This document shows positions 12,141 through 25,000 of a DNA stretch of 64,000 nucleotides, in pieces. Position 1 is the stretch's first letter. Each line of letters starts with the position of its first letter. The position numbers and the translations under genes are program-made. The notes under the pieces were generated by a model that ran no database searches, was not told where the DNA came from, and was given only the letters and a program-made list of their open reading frames with translations. Source of the DNA: Azolla caroliniana (Eukaryota > Polypodiophyta); the NCBI GenBank assembly GCA_043228905.1, contig JBHGNT010000001.1, positions 6,324,001-6,388,000 on the forward strand. Reading direction: 5' to 3'.

Positions 12141-15100
12141 CTTCGACTCTCATCCATAATCTTGTTTATTTATATCATTAGTTGCACACACAACACTTCT
12201 TCACACTCCATTGTTTGTGCTAATTTTGAATAAGACATATTCTCGAGCAACAAAATATGCCATTTATTTTGCTATCATTCCCTCCATAATTTTAAACCTC
12301 GCATTATAAGAAAAAATTAGAACACTAAATTATTTATTTTATAAGGGCTTTGGAACAAGGAGATTTTTTTCAACACCATTCAAGGAGTAGATTGTATTGT
12401 TATTGAACCACTATAAAAGATACTTATAAACCAAGAAAGTTGCACACTTAAGATATAATGTAAACATTAGCAATCTCCCCATTAGGGATCATGATTGGTG
12501 TGGCCCGTGGGTTTGCTCACGTGTCTAAAATTCTTGCCATTACGAGACATTGTTTCATCGTGTTTTGGAGTTTCTCTTTGATTTTAATGTCACATTAAGT
12601 CTCATCAAATTGTGCTTGGCATGCACAATGATCATGAATGTGGAGGATGATCGTTACAATTTTCTATACCATCAACAATTGAGTCTTCATGCTTGGAATT
12701 TGATATGTGCTCCAATCTGTTTACAATATGACATGAGTATGTGGTCAATGTGTTTTCACAAACTAGAATGATGACCAATAATAAAGAGAAAGCACATAAT
12801 GGGCTTTTGAAACATAGATAAGGGCACCTTATATCAAAAAATCAACAAAGAACCTATGAACACAAATTGATAGTGTGGGTTTTCTACAAAACTTTCAATG
12901 GTCACATGCAACATCCTAGGCTTTTGTTTTGTTCAACGATAGATAGATAGATATCAATTTTAACATCCATAGAAGACTGATTTCGATCTATGAGATGGGG
13001 CCTAGCCCATGGCAATGATCCTATTCATGTTTCTTAATGAATTTGTACCTGTGTTACATCAATTGAGCATAATGGTGGTGATGCTTAATATTGTGCCAAA
13101 TTTGCCAAATTTTCTTGAAGGTGCCATTACATCTAATACATCCATAGTAAGTCGAACTTTACAAATTGCAATTTAGGGCTGTGATAAATAGTGGTCAAAG
13201 CAACAAAATGGAGGAATTTGATGAAAAAAAGAGATTAAAACTAATACATTTAAACATGCAAGTTGGAACATGCACACAAGAGTGACTGTATAGTGATGAT
13301 CTTGATCCAAACCCAATCAAATGATTTTATGATTTTGGTTTCCATCAAACTACAGTAAACGTGTCAAATTTCTACATTGCGATGAAGTACTCGCTTAGTT
13401 CATATTTTGGATTGCATCAAAACAATATCAAAGCTAAATGTAAAAGTTGTCTACTATTCAAGAATATTGTTCGTAATAAATGATGACTTTGCTATCAATC
13501 ATCTTGAGATTCTATTCAACAACTTCCTACACTTCAAATAGGAAAAATAAGATCAACAAATGGAAAACACATCTGCATTTAAATAAGATGGAAGGGATGG
13601 TACCAACATGGGACCATGTTTGGTATCAAAGTTAAGAGTGAGGTTGAACAAAAACAAAAGTCACCTTGGAGTGAATTACAAAATATCGATGATTGTAAAT
13701 TGGTGAGATCGGAATAATGTAATTTGTTTGGACAATCCCTACCTTGGCCCCATGCTCTTTTTCCCACAAACCCACTATAAATTTACATCGACATATATAC
13801 TTTTATAACCATTGTCTCAAAAGTAATTATCATAATTGGTTTCACACAATCTTTTTGAGATGATCTTAAACTGACCTCATAATCATAGGGTGCATCAATA
13901 CTCTTTTGAAACAATTTGCTTGGTGGAGCTAATGCCCTCACTCTTATTGTCACATGACAATCAAACATAGATTAGATACTCATATGGGCTATGATCTTCT
14001 TCTTTTTTCCCAAAAAAGTATTGTTCATTAGTAGAACTTCTGCGCACATGACGAACTCATTAAGCTGAAAACATTACAATGGCTCTAGCCATGATGACCT
14101 ATAACAAATCACAAGGAAGAAGAGTGAAAGACTAAAAAGAATGACATTGGTCATCCTATATGTAATGAAAGTCTAGCAAAACCCCTTTTGAGGATGATTC
14201 ATCCTGAAATTCTTCCATTGAACAATCAACACCTACCAGTGCCTTTGAATTAGCTGAAAATTCTCTGCATTGTAGGCTAAAACTATTTTCAGCCACAACA
14301 TTAGGCTCAATTTGAGTCAGTGAACGAAACATATTGATTTGTCACCTACAACATGCTTGGCAAATTTCTGTACTTCAACACCTGCTTCAACTGATGCATA
14401 TGGGCTATGATCTTGACCAACAAGAAGCTCAAACATTTATTTGTTCCTCCTTGCTCTTAGTTTTCTCACTCCTTAATGAGGGGTTTACCATCAAAAGTAT
14501 AAATATGTGTGTTTCGGCATGTAAATGGGCCTAAAAAAATCCCCCTACCACGAGAAAGTTCATACTAAGATCAAGTTCAAGTTTGGAACTTAAGTATGTT
14601 CTTGTAGCACAGTTGTAGAATACTTTGCATAGAATACATATGCTACAATATTCTATTTTTAAAAAGAAATACTTAGAATACATATTCTAAATATGAAATG
14701 CATAGAATGCTTCATATATTTATTTATTTATTTATTTTATTTATTTTCCAAGAATTCATATATTTGTATTGCGAGTTGCAACTAACAAATATTTTTACCA
14801 AATTTTTTATTTTCTTTAAAAAAAATTAATGTCCATAATTCACGACAGACATTAAATATGTAGAGTACATAAAACATTTTTAGACAACAATTCTAAAACG
14901 TATTCTCTTCAAAGTATTGTAAAGTGTATTCTATAAATAAAATATGTGTTTTCTAACAACTATTGGTTGTGGGGTTTGGCTGTGGATAGATTTGAGAGGG
15001 GAGAAAAAATTATTATTTTAATATCTCCACCCCCTCTTATTTGGCACCACCACCATCAATTTACAATTCGAGTGGAATATAAATAAGAGACTTCATGAGC

Positions 15101-15528
15101 AAGAAGTTGCATAAAAAATTTGCTATGCTAATAAAGTGTATAACATTATTGAACGAAAGGAGTTGTACATGAAACTCACATCATTGGTTGAGAGCAACAT
15201 TAATATAGATTTTAAGAACATTTCTTTACTATAAAATTTGCATGATAATGACAAGTTTCTGTACCATGAGATCCATTCAAAGGTTTGTTATAATATGATT
15301 TATACTTAATATCTTGTGTATATAATAGGGCATGTATAATGCATTACCAATAAGACATAATAAGGGGTGTAATATTGTTGGTTGTTTGGTAGAATGTTGT
15401 AACAATAATGTGTAAATAGTCATTCACTTGGAAATATAATAGAACCTATTTGGCAACATTGATATAATTGTGTGGAGGGCTAAATATCCTTAATTTGCAG
15501 TTGCTTGATAATTTGAAAACCAAGTCAT
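7123..15528. other. Gene-poor AT-rich region
   Basis: About 8.4 kb in which I see no exon with a recognisable family motif on either strand. Open frames are short, lack splice partners and have composition like the surrounding DNA. The region holds a (GT)n microsatellite (12097-12136), GATA and TTTA simple repeats (about 12940 and 14720) and homopolymer A/T runs. It probably consists of decayed transposon sequence, but no terminus or domain can be named. Confidence 0.6.
12097..12136. repeat. (GT)n microsatellite
   Basis: An uninterrupted run of about 20 GT dinucleotides in the gene-poor region. Confidence 0.95.
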
Positions 15529-16205
15529 TTGGCTCATGGGATACTAAACCATTGGGATGTAGTGTTTGGAAAGCTTGATGGGCACATCAAAGGTTGTCTA
15601 TTTAACTCAAAGCTTCTAAAGCACTGGAAGGACCACATAAAATGGAAGGATTCAAAATCACGGAACTCTTTACACCTTGAAGGCTTACATTGGAGTGTTA
15701 TATTCCCACGGTCATGTTTGCAAACAAGTCCCTCTAGATGGGAAGGAGAGCACAAACTGAATCAGGTGGATCCGAGGGAAAAGAAAGACCGGATCCGGAT
15801 CCGGATAGGCATTTGGAAAAGACCATATATGTAAATAACCTTTGTATTAGTATAAATACAACTACGGAAAATCACTGTAATGATGGATGTACAATTATAG
15901 TTGGTTGTTGCCTCTGTAACTAACTGAGAGAGTGTGTGAGTTAGTAGAACTCTGTTGTAACCGTTTGTTAAACGAAGATGAGTTCAAGGTCGTTGCCTAC
16001 GAGTCTCCTTTGTACTTTCTCATACATAGTGTAATAGTTTATAGTCTATGGGCTCCAATGGTTTTTCCCATTCAGGGTTTTCCACGTAAACATCTTGTGT
16101 CTCTGTACTTCTGTTTTTCTGTTGGTCTGTGTATTGTCGACTTTGTTCTTTGCACCCGCATACACATAAGAGGGAACCAGTTGTGGTTGGTTGGGGATCC
16201 TAACA
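15529..16205 (+). repeat. Probable solo or truncated retrotransposon LTR (3' boundary about 16205)
   Basis: The plus strand has an LTR-like order. A TATAAATA box lies at 15851-15858, followed by a leader-like segment and then a U5-like stretch with the block CAGGGTTTTCCACGTAAA (about 16073-16090), typical of copia LTR downstream parts. It ends ...GGATCCTAACA at 16205. No primer-binding site follows and no polypurine tract was pinned upstream, so it looks like a solo LTR or a 3' LTR of a decayed element. The left boundary is only approximate; a TGTTATATTCC at about 15696 is one alternative start. No target-site duplication was confirmed. Confidence 0.5.
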
Positions 16206-19200
16206 TGTGACTAGTTGAACAAGAGCCTAGGAAAGTTTTTTTTTTTTTTAACCCATAAAAATATCCTCCATTGATATTAACATAAAATGGCCCAAGGCAA
16301 TATACAAAATAGTCCACTATTACAAAGAAAATTGCAACATAATTAACTAGAGAAGTATTGAACGCTCGTGTAGCTTCAACAGTCTCAACAACACCGGGTT
16401 CAAAAAACCTCATCTTTTTACAAACTGAATATGGATTTTTGGGCTTTATCAAAGTAGTCTATGCCACCTATATTGCTCGGCATCTCTTCTATTTTGATGC
16501 AAATTGATAGCGTCATATGTCACAAAATGCCTCTCCCTACAATTTGAATACAACTTTGCCGATGAGTTCCAATGTTTGTTGTTGCTAGCAACATGTAGAG
16601 CCTGGAACCAAAGTGATATCAAAGAGGAAAACACTCTCCAAATCTGAAAATTAATAAACACATAAACAATCTCCCTTTCACTCCCTAGAAATGCTTCATC
16701 CTCCATTAAAATCCTCCATCTCTTCCACCAATTTAGACGAAGTATATATATATATATACATTCTTCCCCTTTTCCATCTATAAGGATGGCTTCCCAAAGC
16801 GAAGTTGTCCTTATAACATCAGCCATGTCAACGCCGGATATCACCCAAAGGATGTACCTATGACAACAAAATGACATGGTAACCTCATCACCTCAAGAAA
16901 AAAATGCTTCGGCCTCCACACCATCTTCACTCAACCTTATCACAAAAAATTCTTCATTCACTCCACATCAACCATGTCGCCGAATACGCCAAGTTCCTAT
17001 ATAAATAACAACAAACCTCATGATCTGCTTCGGCCATTAGTCATCATAGAGGAAAGCTTATTTTTTAGGAAAGAAGGGGCTGAAATCAATTGCAGATGTG
17101 GTAAATGACCAAGGTCACCTATTAGGCTTTAATGACATGACATGTCGTTATAGTCTTGGGCCACATCATCGCGTTATTTGGAATCAAGTCACAAAGTTGG
17201 TACTTTCCTTACTACTTGTGCCACCTCTAAATCGATATCGCAGGCTTCAAGATTGGATGTTACAAAAACACAACATTGTTATGCCAATGACTAAGTGCAT
17301 CTCTTTCTCACAGATTTCCTGGCTGAAGGTTTGGGAAACACTTTTGGCTATTTGGACAAATTTTGTGTGCCCTATCCAACAATGCGTATTTTCTCCAATG
17401 GACAAGATTCTAGGCACTCTGAACCATTTGGACGACTTGCAATAATAAGGTCTTTGATCGAAACCAACTGCATGAAGTTCGCTTCTTCAAGCAATCCCTT
17501 AGGCAATCTCTATTTGATTGTCTGCAACTTAGAGACATCACACTGCAAATTTACACTCTTTAGTTTGAGCGCTTCTAAGCTCTTTAGTGTGTAATCGATA
17601 CTTGTATATTTCTCTTTATTCGTTATAGGTTTTCACCTCACTTTGAGGATAAATTAGTAAGTTCTTAATAAGTAGAATTACTCAACAAAATAAAGGGTTG
17701 AATATAGTTTAATGAAGTATGCCCCAACAAGTGTGTGATAGAAGCACAATCTCACTCCATCATCCCTTAAAAAAAAAGGAATTCACCTATTTAAGAGAGG
17801 GTGGGGAGCGAGAAGCTCATAATAAAAGTGGAAGTTGGATCCCCTCAATAGCAAAGTGTGTTTACTAAATATAAACTCTTGAGTATGAATTTTACATTTC
17901 ACATTCGCCTCTCCATTTGATATGCGGTGTTTGACTTTTTAAAACTATGCTTTGAAGAATTAACTATTGATTTCTAGGTTTGCAATTAGTTAATGAAAGT
18001 CATCCCCAAGTGGGTGGTGAGCCCGTGTGGACCTTAGCAATTGAGAAGCTAACTTCCTATCAATCAACAGTTTACACTTTACTACGCACTTGGCAACCTT
18101 GACTATGTTGGACAATTCCAAAACCCTAAATATACTACATTCAAACTCTACTACCTAAGAGATAAGGTTCCTTAGAGGAAGGAATGAACAATTCCCCTTG
18201 CTCAGCCCCTATTGGCCAATGGCCAACTTGATGTAGTTAACTAACCTATTGATCTTGTTTTTCTCACATTAACTTCAATACACAACCAAAGTAGTTGATC
18301 ACCCCAACAATATCACTATATAACTAGAACCAACACTTGGATGGCCATGATGGACCAATCCTCCAACACTTCCAACCAAGTATGTGAATGTCTCTGAAAG
18401 GTGACCTACTTGCAAATTTCTAAAGTTGAACCAAATGAAACTAATAGAGTTGTTAATCCATAGTTTCATTCTCTAGTTCGGCTCAAACCAAATCGTTGTT
18501 GAATCTTGAATCATTATATAATTACTGACGATATGAAAAGACTAAAGAAACAAATTCATTCCAAAGTCCTAGAGTCACACATCATACTATTCTAAAACCA
18601 TATACTAGATAGATTTTGAAGTTCCCACTAACAAATCGTAATTAAACATGTTACAATCAAACTAAAGTCTAAGCACCTCTAGGCATATCCATTGACCTCA
18701 CACTCACTTTTAATTCACTCTCAATCTATCCTTCATGAATGTTCTACATGAGGCAAAAGGCCTATTGATCGTATTCAACCTTACCTTATTACTAACATGA
18801 CTGTTAACTTTCGTAGAGCCCTAACACTCCTTCACACTCAATAACACAACCTAGGTATTGAAGTTGCATTATGGAATCAAAACTAACCAAATATCACTTG
18901 CTTTTTACATGCTCTTCATATAGTGCAAACGTGAAAGCAATGATGATATATTAAGAGGGGGTAACAACTTGAGTATCATACTAAAGAGAACGCCCTAGAA
19001 GGTTGAGCTCATATGTGTATGCCTTATTCGCACACCGAGACTTGATGCTTCAAAGTATGAATATCCCTTCTTAAAAAGGAGATACACATCAAGATAACTT
19101 TTGTACATAGGTCCTATGGGTCAATATTGGCCTCTCTATGGACACTAACAAATTATCTATCTATATATTTATCCTCCATTTATGATGCATTGGCTCAACT

Positions 19201-20473
19201 ATCAACCCCTACGTCATCTACTTTGCACTTTGAAAAGAGGAGTGTATTTTGAGAGTATCATAAATATTTAACACAGTCAAATTCTCATTATTTATATTTC
19301 TAAGTCGGCATAGCCCCGCCCCAGGCAATTGGAAATTGCAATGTGAAGTTAGAAATATGGAGCATGACATGTTATGCTACATCACAACCTAATCTTGAAG
19401 TTGCATTATCAATGATATTGATCCCCCAAACCAACACGATTTGCCACTAGTAAAAAAACACATGGAGATAACTCGATCCAAATGTTTCCACATTTAAACC
19501 TTTGACGCTTTCAAATTTGGTCTAGTTTTATGGTTGTCTCTCTACAAGGAGTTCAATATGACGTTTTGAAGGATGGAGAAGGCAAGGATCATCTATATGC
19601 TGCAATGAAAGATTACTAGTTTCTAATGCAAGCCATGCAACCAACACTCCATCAAACTTCACATTTGCTTTGGCATGTTGATCTGATGTTAAATAAGGCA
19701 ATGTTATTGTGAAGAGGTCCAAGTTACATATTATTGGATGAGTGAATCAAGTCTATGCAAGGGACCAAAAGTTTTCAAGATATTAATATTCATAGCCTAT
19801 GAAGGTATGGACTATTGTAAGCCCATATCCAACCATTGTCCCTTCATTGAATCCCAAGAGTGATACCTTGTAAATCTAGGTGTCCTATACTTAATATTTG
19901 CCATGCCAACATTGTCGTGAAAAATAACATATGATATGCCTTTTGGGATGTGAAGTGATACTGCTTGTACATAATAATAATAAAAACTCTTTAAGACCCA
20001 AGAGTTTAAATGAAGGGGAAGCAGATCCATAACATATCAGATGCAGCATCCATAATTGCATCAAGATTGCAAAGAGCCTAGTGATCCATGGGAGATTGAA
20101 GCATTTGCAGCTGCGATCCCATCATGTTCTGAGACTTGTTGCAGATAGGAATGTACCTAACAGGAATATTATGCAAATGTCAAGCTTGCTAACCATCATT
20201 TTTATCTACTCTTGTAAATGAGAACAATTTACTTCTGCCTTTCTATGTTTCTCTGTATTGAACCACTCTATCTAGGTCACAGTCTCACAACAATTATCTT
20301 CTTGATTGTTGGCAAGACATTATGTTGTGTACACTTTAACATGGTACTCTAATACACTCACTGGTTATGCAAACAAGGCCACATGACACTTAGCCTCCCA
20401 CCCCCCTTCCTCTAAGTTCAATTTTGGAGGGAGAAAATATCCTTCATACAGAAACAGAAGCTTTTGTGTGCCC
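16206..20473. other. Gene-poor region with no recognisable gene
   Basis: The stretch has an A/T-rich composition, a short (TA)n at about 16743-16757 and open frames of up to about 140 codons (16449-16877 on minus, 17098-17445 on plus) that match no family I recognise. They may be remnants of a mobile element next to the LTR fragment. Confidence 0.5.
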
Positions 20474-20847
20474 TTCAAATTGACAACAAATTAACGAAAT
20501 TTATGTTGATGTGATCATACATCATATCATATTTAGTATCTGGGAAATAAAAGATTGAAAGTGACATCTCTGTTTGTTATGCAGAAGAACAATGTGATAA
20601 TCCGTGACAAATAAACCATCGATATGACACGATATCAGTATGTTCTAAGAAGAAGAGATTGACATTATGTAGTGGTAATGCAGTTGTTGAGTGTCCACAT
20701 TTAATATTCCATTAAGAGGTTATAGTTATTTCTTGGAAAGGAGAGTTCATTCTAATCAGTTGAACATGAGTTAACCTTAGTTTCAAGTCAATCAATGGTC
20801 TCACATAATAACCATAGGCTGTTCACATTTATAAGTTGATTTATGTC
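20474..20847. repeat. Direct repeat copy A flanking the CDI-like gene
   Basis: The segment starting TTCAAATTGACAACAAATT is repeated at 23976-24340 in the same orientation with moderate divergence. Shared blocks include GTGACAAATAAACCAT, TTGGAAAGGAGAGTTCATTC and TGAACATGAGTTAACC. It lies about 200 bases beyond the CDI-like stop codon. Its identity as a transposon is unknown. Confidence 0.88.
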
Positions 20848-21047
20848 AATCATCATTGACAAACACCAATAGTGAGTTCAAACCTTAGCAACTCCTAACA
20901 ATGCATTGTGTTGCATTGCATTGACAAAGAATCAATTTTCCATTGCAAAATGAAGATCAAATAAGTTGGCCAATGATTCAACCAACATGATATACCAATA
21001 AATGCAAATCAAAATAAATAAAAAACAAATCCAAAACTTAATGAGGA

Positions 21048-21830
21048 TCAAATAGCTTGGCCTACACTCAACAAATACTCATCTTTCTCTTGGATCCATT
21101 CTTTGGCATACTCACAATCCTTCCAAACATCGAACCAAGGACCGCCAGAAGTGTAATGGATCGCCTTTGGAAGTCGAGATCCAAGATCATCCTGAGGCAT
21201 TTTATTATGGCCAACAAGGAAATTCCACACAAAAGGTATAGATCCAATGTCCTCATCATCCAGCCACATGAATCTGTGAAGAAAAGCACCGCTTTGAGAG
21301 TTCACTACTTGCGGCAGGAGCACCTTGTTCTTAGGATGAGAACAATTGTACAACACCATGGATGACCAATTCTTCCTAGGATACGAAGTCTGCGGGACGC
21401 CGTCCATCTTTGTGGCCGTCGTCGGTGTGAAATCGTGCTGGACACACATGACTGCGAATGTGTCATCGATGAGCTCGACGAGGCCACGAATGTCGGCGGT
21501 GTAGAGGAAATCGCAATCGACAAACATTGCCCATCCTTCGAAGTTAGCGAGGAAAGGGGTGAGGAATCGGGTGAAAGAGAACTCGGTGCTCTCGGTTGGG
21601 CCTCGCGTCCGGGTGTAGATGCCGGCGGACCGGAGATCCGACTGGACGATGGGTGTTATTTCGATGGGGAATGTGGTGTGCTTGAGGAGGGAATGCCGAC
21701 AAACTTGATAGGCTATGTCTTCCCTGGGGTCATACCCAACATAGATCTTGAGTTTGTGTATGGAGGACCCACTTTTGGAGATGATTGGGGTAGAGTTAAT
21801 TCCCATTTGCTCTGGTTTGGAACAGAGCAT
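21048..21830 (-). CDS. CDI: CDI-like nucleotide-diphospho-sugar transferase-fold protein
   Basis: A single uninterrupted 260-residue frame runs from ATG at 21830 to TGA at 21048-21050. After about 25 variable residues the protein has the features of the plant family that includes Arabidopsis CDI. These are YVGYDPRED near residue 30, SLLKHT, a SFTRFLTPFL helix, and a DxD motif (MFVDCDFLY, Asp105 and Asp107) that in GT-A glycosyltransferases binds the nucleotide sugar and metal. A late HYTSGGPWFD segment fits the same fold. There is no signal peptide and no clear membrane span, so a cytosolic protein is likely. Arabidopsis CDI is reported to matter for pollen germination and tube growth; the substrate is not known to me. 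A second in-frame ATG at codon 9 is an alternative start. Two diverged direct repeats flank the locus. Confidence 0.88.
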   Translation of the reverse strand: MLCSKPEQMGINSTPIISKSGSSIHKLKIYVGYDPREDIAYQVCRHSLLKHTTFPIEITPIVQSDLRSAGIYTRTRGPTESTEFSFTRFLTPFLANFEGWAMFVDCDFLYTADIRGLVELIDDTFAVMCVQHDFTPTTATKMDGVPQTSYPRKNWSSMVLYNCSHPKNKVLLPQVVNSQSGAFLHRFMWLDDEDIGSIPFVWNFLVGHNKMPQDDLGSRLPKAIHYTSGGPWFDVWKDCEYAKEWIQEKDEYLLSVGQAI

Positions 21831-22118
21831 TTGTGTGCAGAGGAGGTGTAGTAGTGTATAGGAGGAAGCAGGGGAGAGAAAGAGAGAAACAGGGGAGGAC
21901 TGAGGAGTATAAATATGAAGTTAATTTAGTGTCGAATGTTTTTTGTAGGTGGGTCTTTCCTTTCCTTCTCCTTTGGTTTTAAATATCTTCACACTAAATA
22001 AGATTTTTAACCCCCCCACCCCTTTTCACACACAACAACAACATTAACATTAACCACCATTATCATTGTGACCTTCTTCTTCTTCTTCTTCTTCTTCTTC
22101 TTCTTCTTCTTCTTCTTC
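21831..22118 (-). promoter_or_regulatory. Upstream region of the CDI-like gene with (GAA)n tract
   Basis: Upstream of the start codon are purine/pyrimidine-biased leader sequence, an AT-rich TATTTATAC element (coding strand, about 21911-21919) and a (TTC)n/(GAA)n run of about 15 units at 22074-22118. Assignment as the promoter rests on position only. Confidence 0.4.
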
Positions 22119-23975
22119 ACATCACATACTTTTGTCATTACTCCTTTCTATAACTTAAGATCTATATCTCTATTGTGGTCTCACTCTCTCTCAATATCAT
22201 TTGTTTCCCATGCTCTTTGACAAAACAAGTCATGGGCTTCCTCGAAGGATGGCCCCCTCTTTTATTTCACTAGGCCTTTTTTCGCCCATGTTCTATGGTT
22301 TCTTGGTTAATTCAAGGCTCACTAATGCATTCGTGCAAGCTATCCCCCCCCCCCCCCCCCAGTTTGGGCATTTGGTGATTGTTTAAGTTGTCATGTGGAT
22401 TTAATCAAAGTCAACGATTGTACAAGTTTGTCCCTAACACAAACAAAGTTACATGCCTCAATTATGGTGGATATTCAAGAACACTCGATTGGTGTCTATA
22501 GCATCTCGACCAGACACGTGTTTGTGAGTGATATGTTCATGGATGATACTTTATCCTTAAATCCAAAAATAGTCAAGGTTTTAGAGATTCTAAGAACAAT
22601 GGACATATGTTGAGTTTCAACTAGTTTGATATGGCACAATGTTAGTTTTAATGAAGTTTTTACTTTAGTGAGGGTCCTCTCCTTTAATCATTAGGCAAAG
22701 TAACGAACTCAATTAGAGACACAAATAGTAGGTTCATACATAAGAATAGTTTGTATTGCAAACAAAGGCAGGAGTGTTGTCTGTTATGACATGCCCCACG
22801 TGCAACTCGAATTTACAAGTACAAGCCCTTGACTCTAGCTAAAGGAATCACTTGATGAGAAGTCTTGACATAAGCACGACGTTTGCCTTCTTCAGTTTGC
22901 CCAAGACTAGATTGCTTCAAGGAGATTTTGCAAATGGAGCTTCTATAATAGCACCCCAAGACAAGGACATTCACCTCACCCTATTATAACAAACCCCCAG
23001 GCCCCACTAGCTCATTTCTCCTTAGGCCAACCTCCAATTACCCTAACATCATCTTGAACCCCTCCAACTATGTACTAGATAACTAAAACTTGATCTCGAA
23101 GTTAGAGCCTAAAGTATGCCTAATTGTACCAAGTATAAATGGAACCCCACCATCTTCACATTAAATACCTCACTTGCCTTCCCCGCTCCCATAAATCATT
23201 GTTAGACTAGATTGATTGTTTCCTCCTCAAGCTCTCAAGCTCTTTGCCTCCTCAACTCTCTCGTCTTTCTTGCCTCCATCTATTTACTAGAGCTAGACTT
23301 TAAGTCTAGTCTCTCTTGACCGTTTTACACATCCCATTCCGCCTTGAAACCACTATTTCCCTAGGCACTCTTTCGTTCCTAAAGTTTTAATTCTTCCATC
23401 TTCCACCAATTTCTACTCATGACTCTCCTTAAATTTTCTAATGACCTCCACTAATGGATCCTCAAATATGGATGAGACATTATCTTACAAATCATCGAAA
23501 CCCACTCTCTTGACTTTTGTAATCTACCCTCCCCATACTAATACCACCAATTAATGAATATATCTTTGTCTTGATTAAAAAGATATTGCTAAATAAAAAA
23601 CACTCTTCACAATTGGTTGTGAATTAATAGAATTTGCCTGAATGGGCCAACACAACGCATACGTTGGAGTGTAGCACTTCCAAGGGTCTCTACCTAGTCC
23701 CAAAGGGTCACCTTCCTCATGGTGGGCTAACCGAAAGATTGGGGATGTCACTTCATTAGTGCATAAAAACATTTACTTTGCAAATTGCACTTTGTGCAAC
23801 CATGGAAGTCTCAAATGTTTCTTAGGTTAAACTAAATTTAACGCACACCTAAACATTATACCAACTAATAAATATGTTTGCTTTTAATTAAATAGATCAT
23901 TACTCAATAATAAACATACTAGGTGTCCCAATTAAATAGATAGATGCTCATTGCTAAGTAAAATTGATGGTTTGA
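22119..23975. other. Intergenic region, possible LTR-like fragment, no gene
   Basis: No coding exon was recognised. A C17 homopolymer lies at 22344-22360. From about 22785 (TGTTATGACATGCCCC) to about 23330 the sequence becomes C/T-rich and shows an ATTAAATAC box near 23160. It looks like a gypsy-type LTR, but no end or primer site could be fixed, so this is only a suspicion. Confidence 0.4.
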
Positions 23976-24340
23976 TTCAAATTGACAACAAATTTATGAA
24001 ATTTATGTCAATGTGATCACACATCATGTCATGTTTAGCATGTGGGAAAAATAAGATTGAAAGTACCATCTTTGCTTGCTATGCAAAACAACAATGTGAT
24101 GATTCGTGACAAATAAACCATTGATATCATGCATCAATATGCTAAAGACGAAGACATTGACATTATGTATTGGTAATGCAATTGTTGATTGGCCAAACAT
24201 ATGATTCCAATAAGTTTTAGTTATCACTTGGAAAGGAGAGTTCATTCCAATCAATTGAACATGAGTTAACCATAGTTTCTACTTCTAGTCAACCAATGGT
24301 CTCACATTATAACCATAGAAAGAGAAGTTGATTTATGTAG
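23976..24340. repeat. Direct repeat copy B flanking the CDI-like gene
   Basis: Second copy of the element described at 20474-20847, about 3.5 kb away and in the same orientation. Similarity is continuous from TTCAAATTGACAACAAAT to the AACCATAG block and the following AAGTTGATTTATGT. Confidence 0.88.
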
Positions 24341-25000
24341 AGCCATTACGCTAATTATTGTGGATCTAAACCATCTTCAAAAGTATTGAGATATTTAACA
24401 TTTGAACCATTGTAGAATTTAATATCATCATATATGCAACAATCATGACTAAGGAATAAAGGCGCAGTATTTAAAGAGGTCATGACAAAACTTTAAAAAG
24501 CAAAATTTATAATAGTATCATCACTCCCAAAGATCATGACAAAAAAACAATCACAATTATATACGAGTATTTATAAAAATGATGAGAAGTTGATTATGTA
24601 GAGAATTATGCTACATTGTTTGTGGATCTAAACCATGTTAAAAATTAGTGAGATATTTTAACATGTGATCCATTGTAGAACTTAATATCACCATATACAC
24701 AACAGTCATGACTAGATAGTAGAGATAAATAAGAAAGACGCATCCTTTAAAGTTAGTGTTGTCACAAACAGTTGCGATGACTGAATGTTGAAGTATTATT
24801 AAAATTCAGTCTGAAACACAATGGCAAAAAGATAATGAATTGTCACCGCCAAAGGTCATGACAAAAATCTGAAAATAGCAAAATTTAATAATAGTACGCT
24901 GCCAAATGTCATGACCAAAACCTGAAAATAGCAAAATTTACAATAGTCCATATGATTATCATCAAAGGTCATCACAAAAAACTTTAAAAAAGAAATTTTA
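24325..25000. repeat. Nested tandem repeats (about 263-bp and about 58-bp units)
   Basis: A unit beginning GAAGTTGATTTATGTAGAG at about 24326 recurs at about 24588 with shared TGTGGATCTAAACCAT and CATTGTAGAA blocks. Overlapping its 3' side, a shorter motif containing GGTCATGACAAAA...GCAAAATTTA...AATAGT recurs at about 24478, 24853, 24911 and 24968. The pattern suggests repeated local duplication next to repeat copy B. Confidence 0.75.

Noticed and set aside
12550-12771. 73-codon plus-strand frame in the gene desert
   Set aside because: No family motif, composition like surrounding DNA, no flanking splice or promoter evidence.
16449-16877. 142-codon minus-strand frame
   Set aside because: Contains a (TA)n-encoded stretch and no recognised domain. 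Possibly decayed mobile DNA but not supportable as a gene.
17098-17594. Two overlapping plus-strand frames
   Set aside because: No domain, no codon bias, no partner exons.
21057-21851. Plus-strand and shifted minus-strand frames over the CDI-like gene
   Set aside because: Shadows of the 260-residue frame, which carries the DxD and family motifs.
22785-23330. Possible gypsy-type LTR
   Set aside because: The C/T-rich profile and a TGTTATGACA start are suggestive, but no 3' terminus, primer site or second copy was found, so it is not listed as an element.
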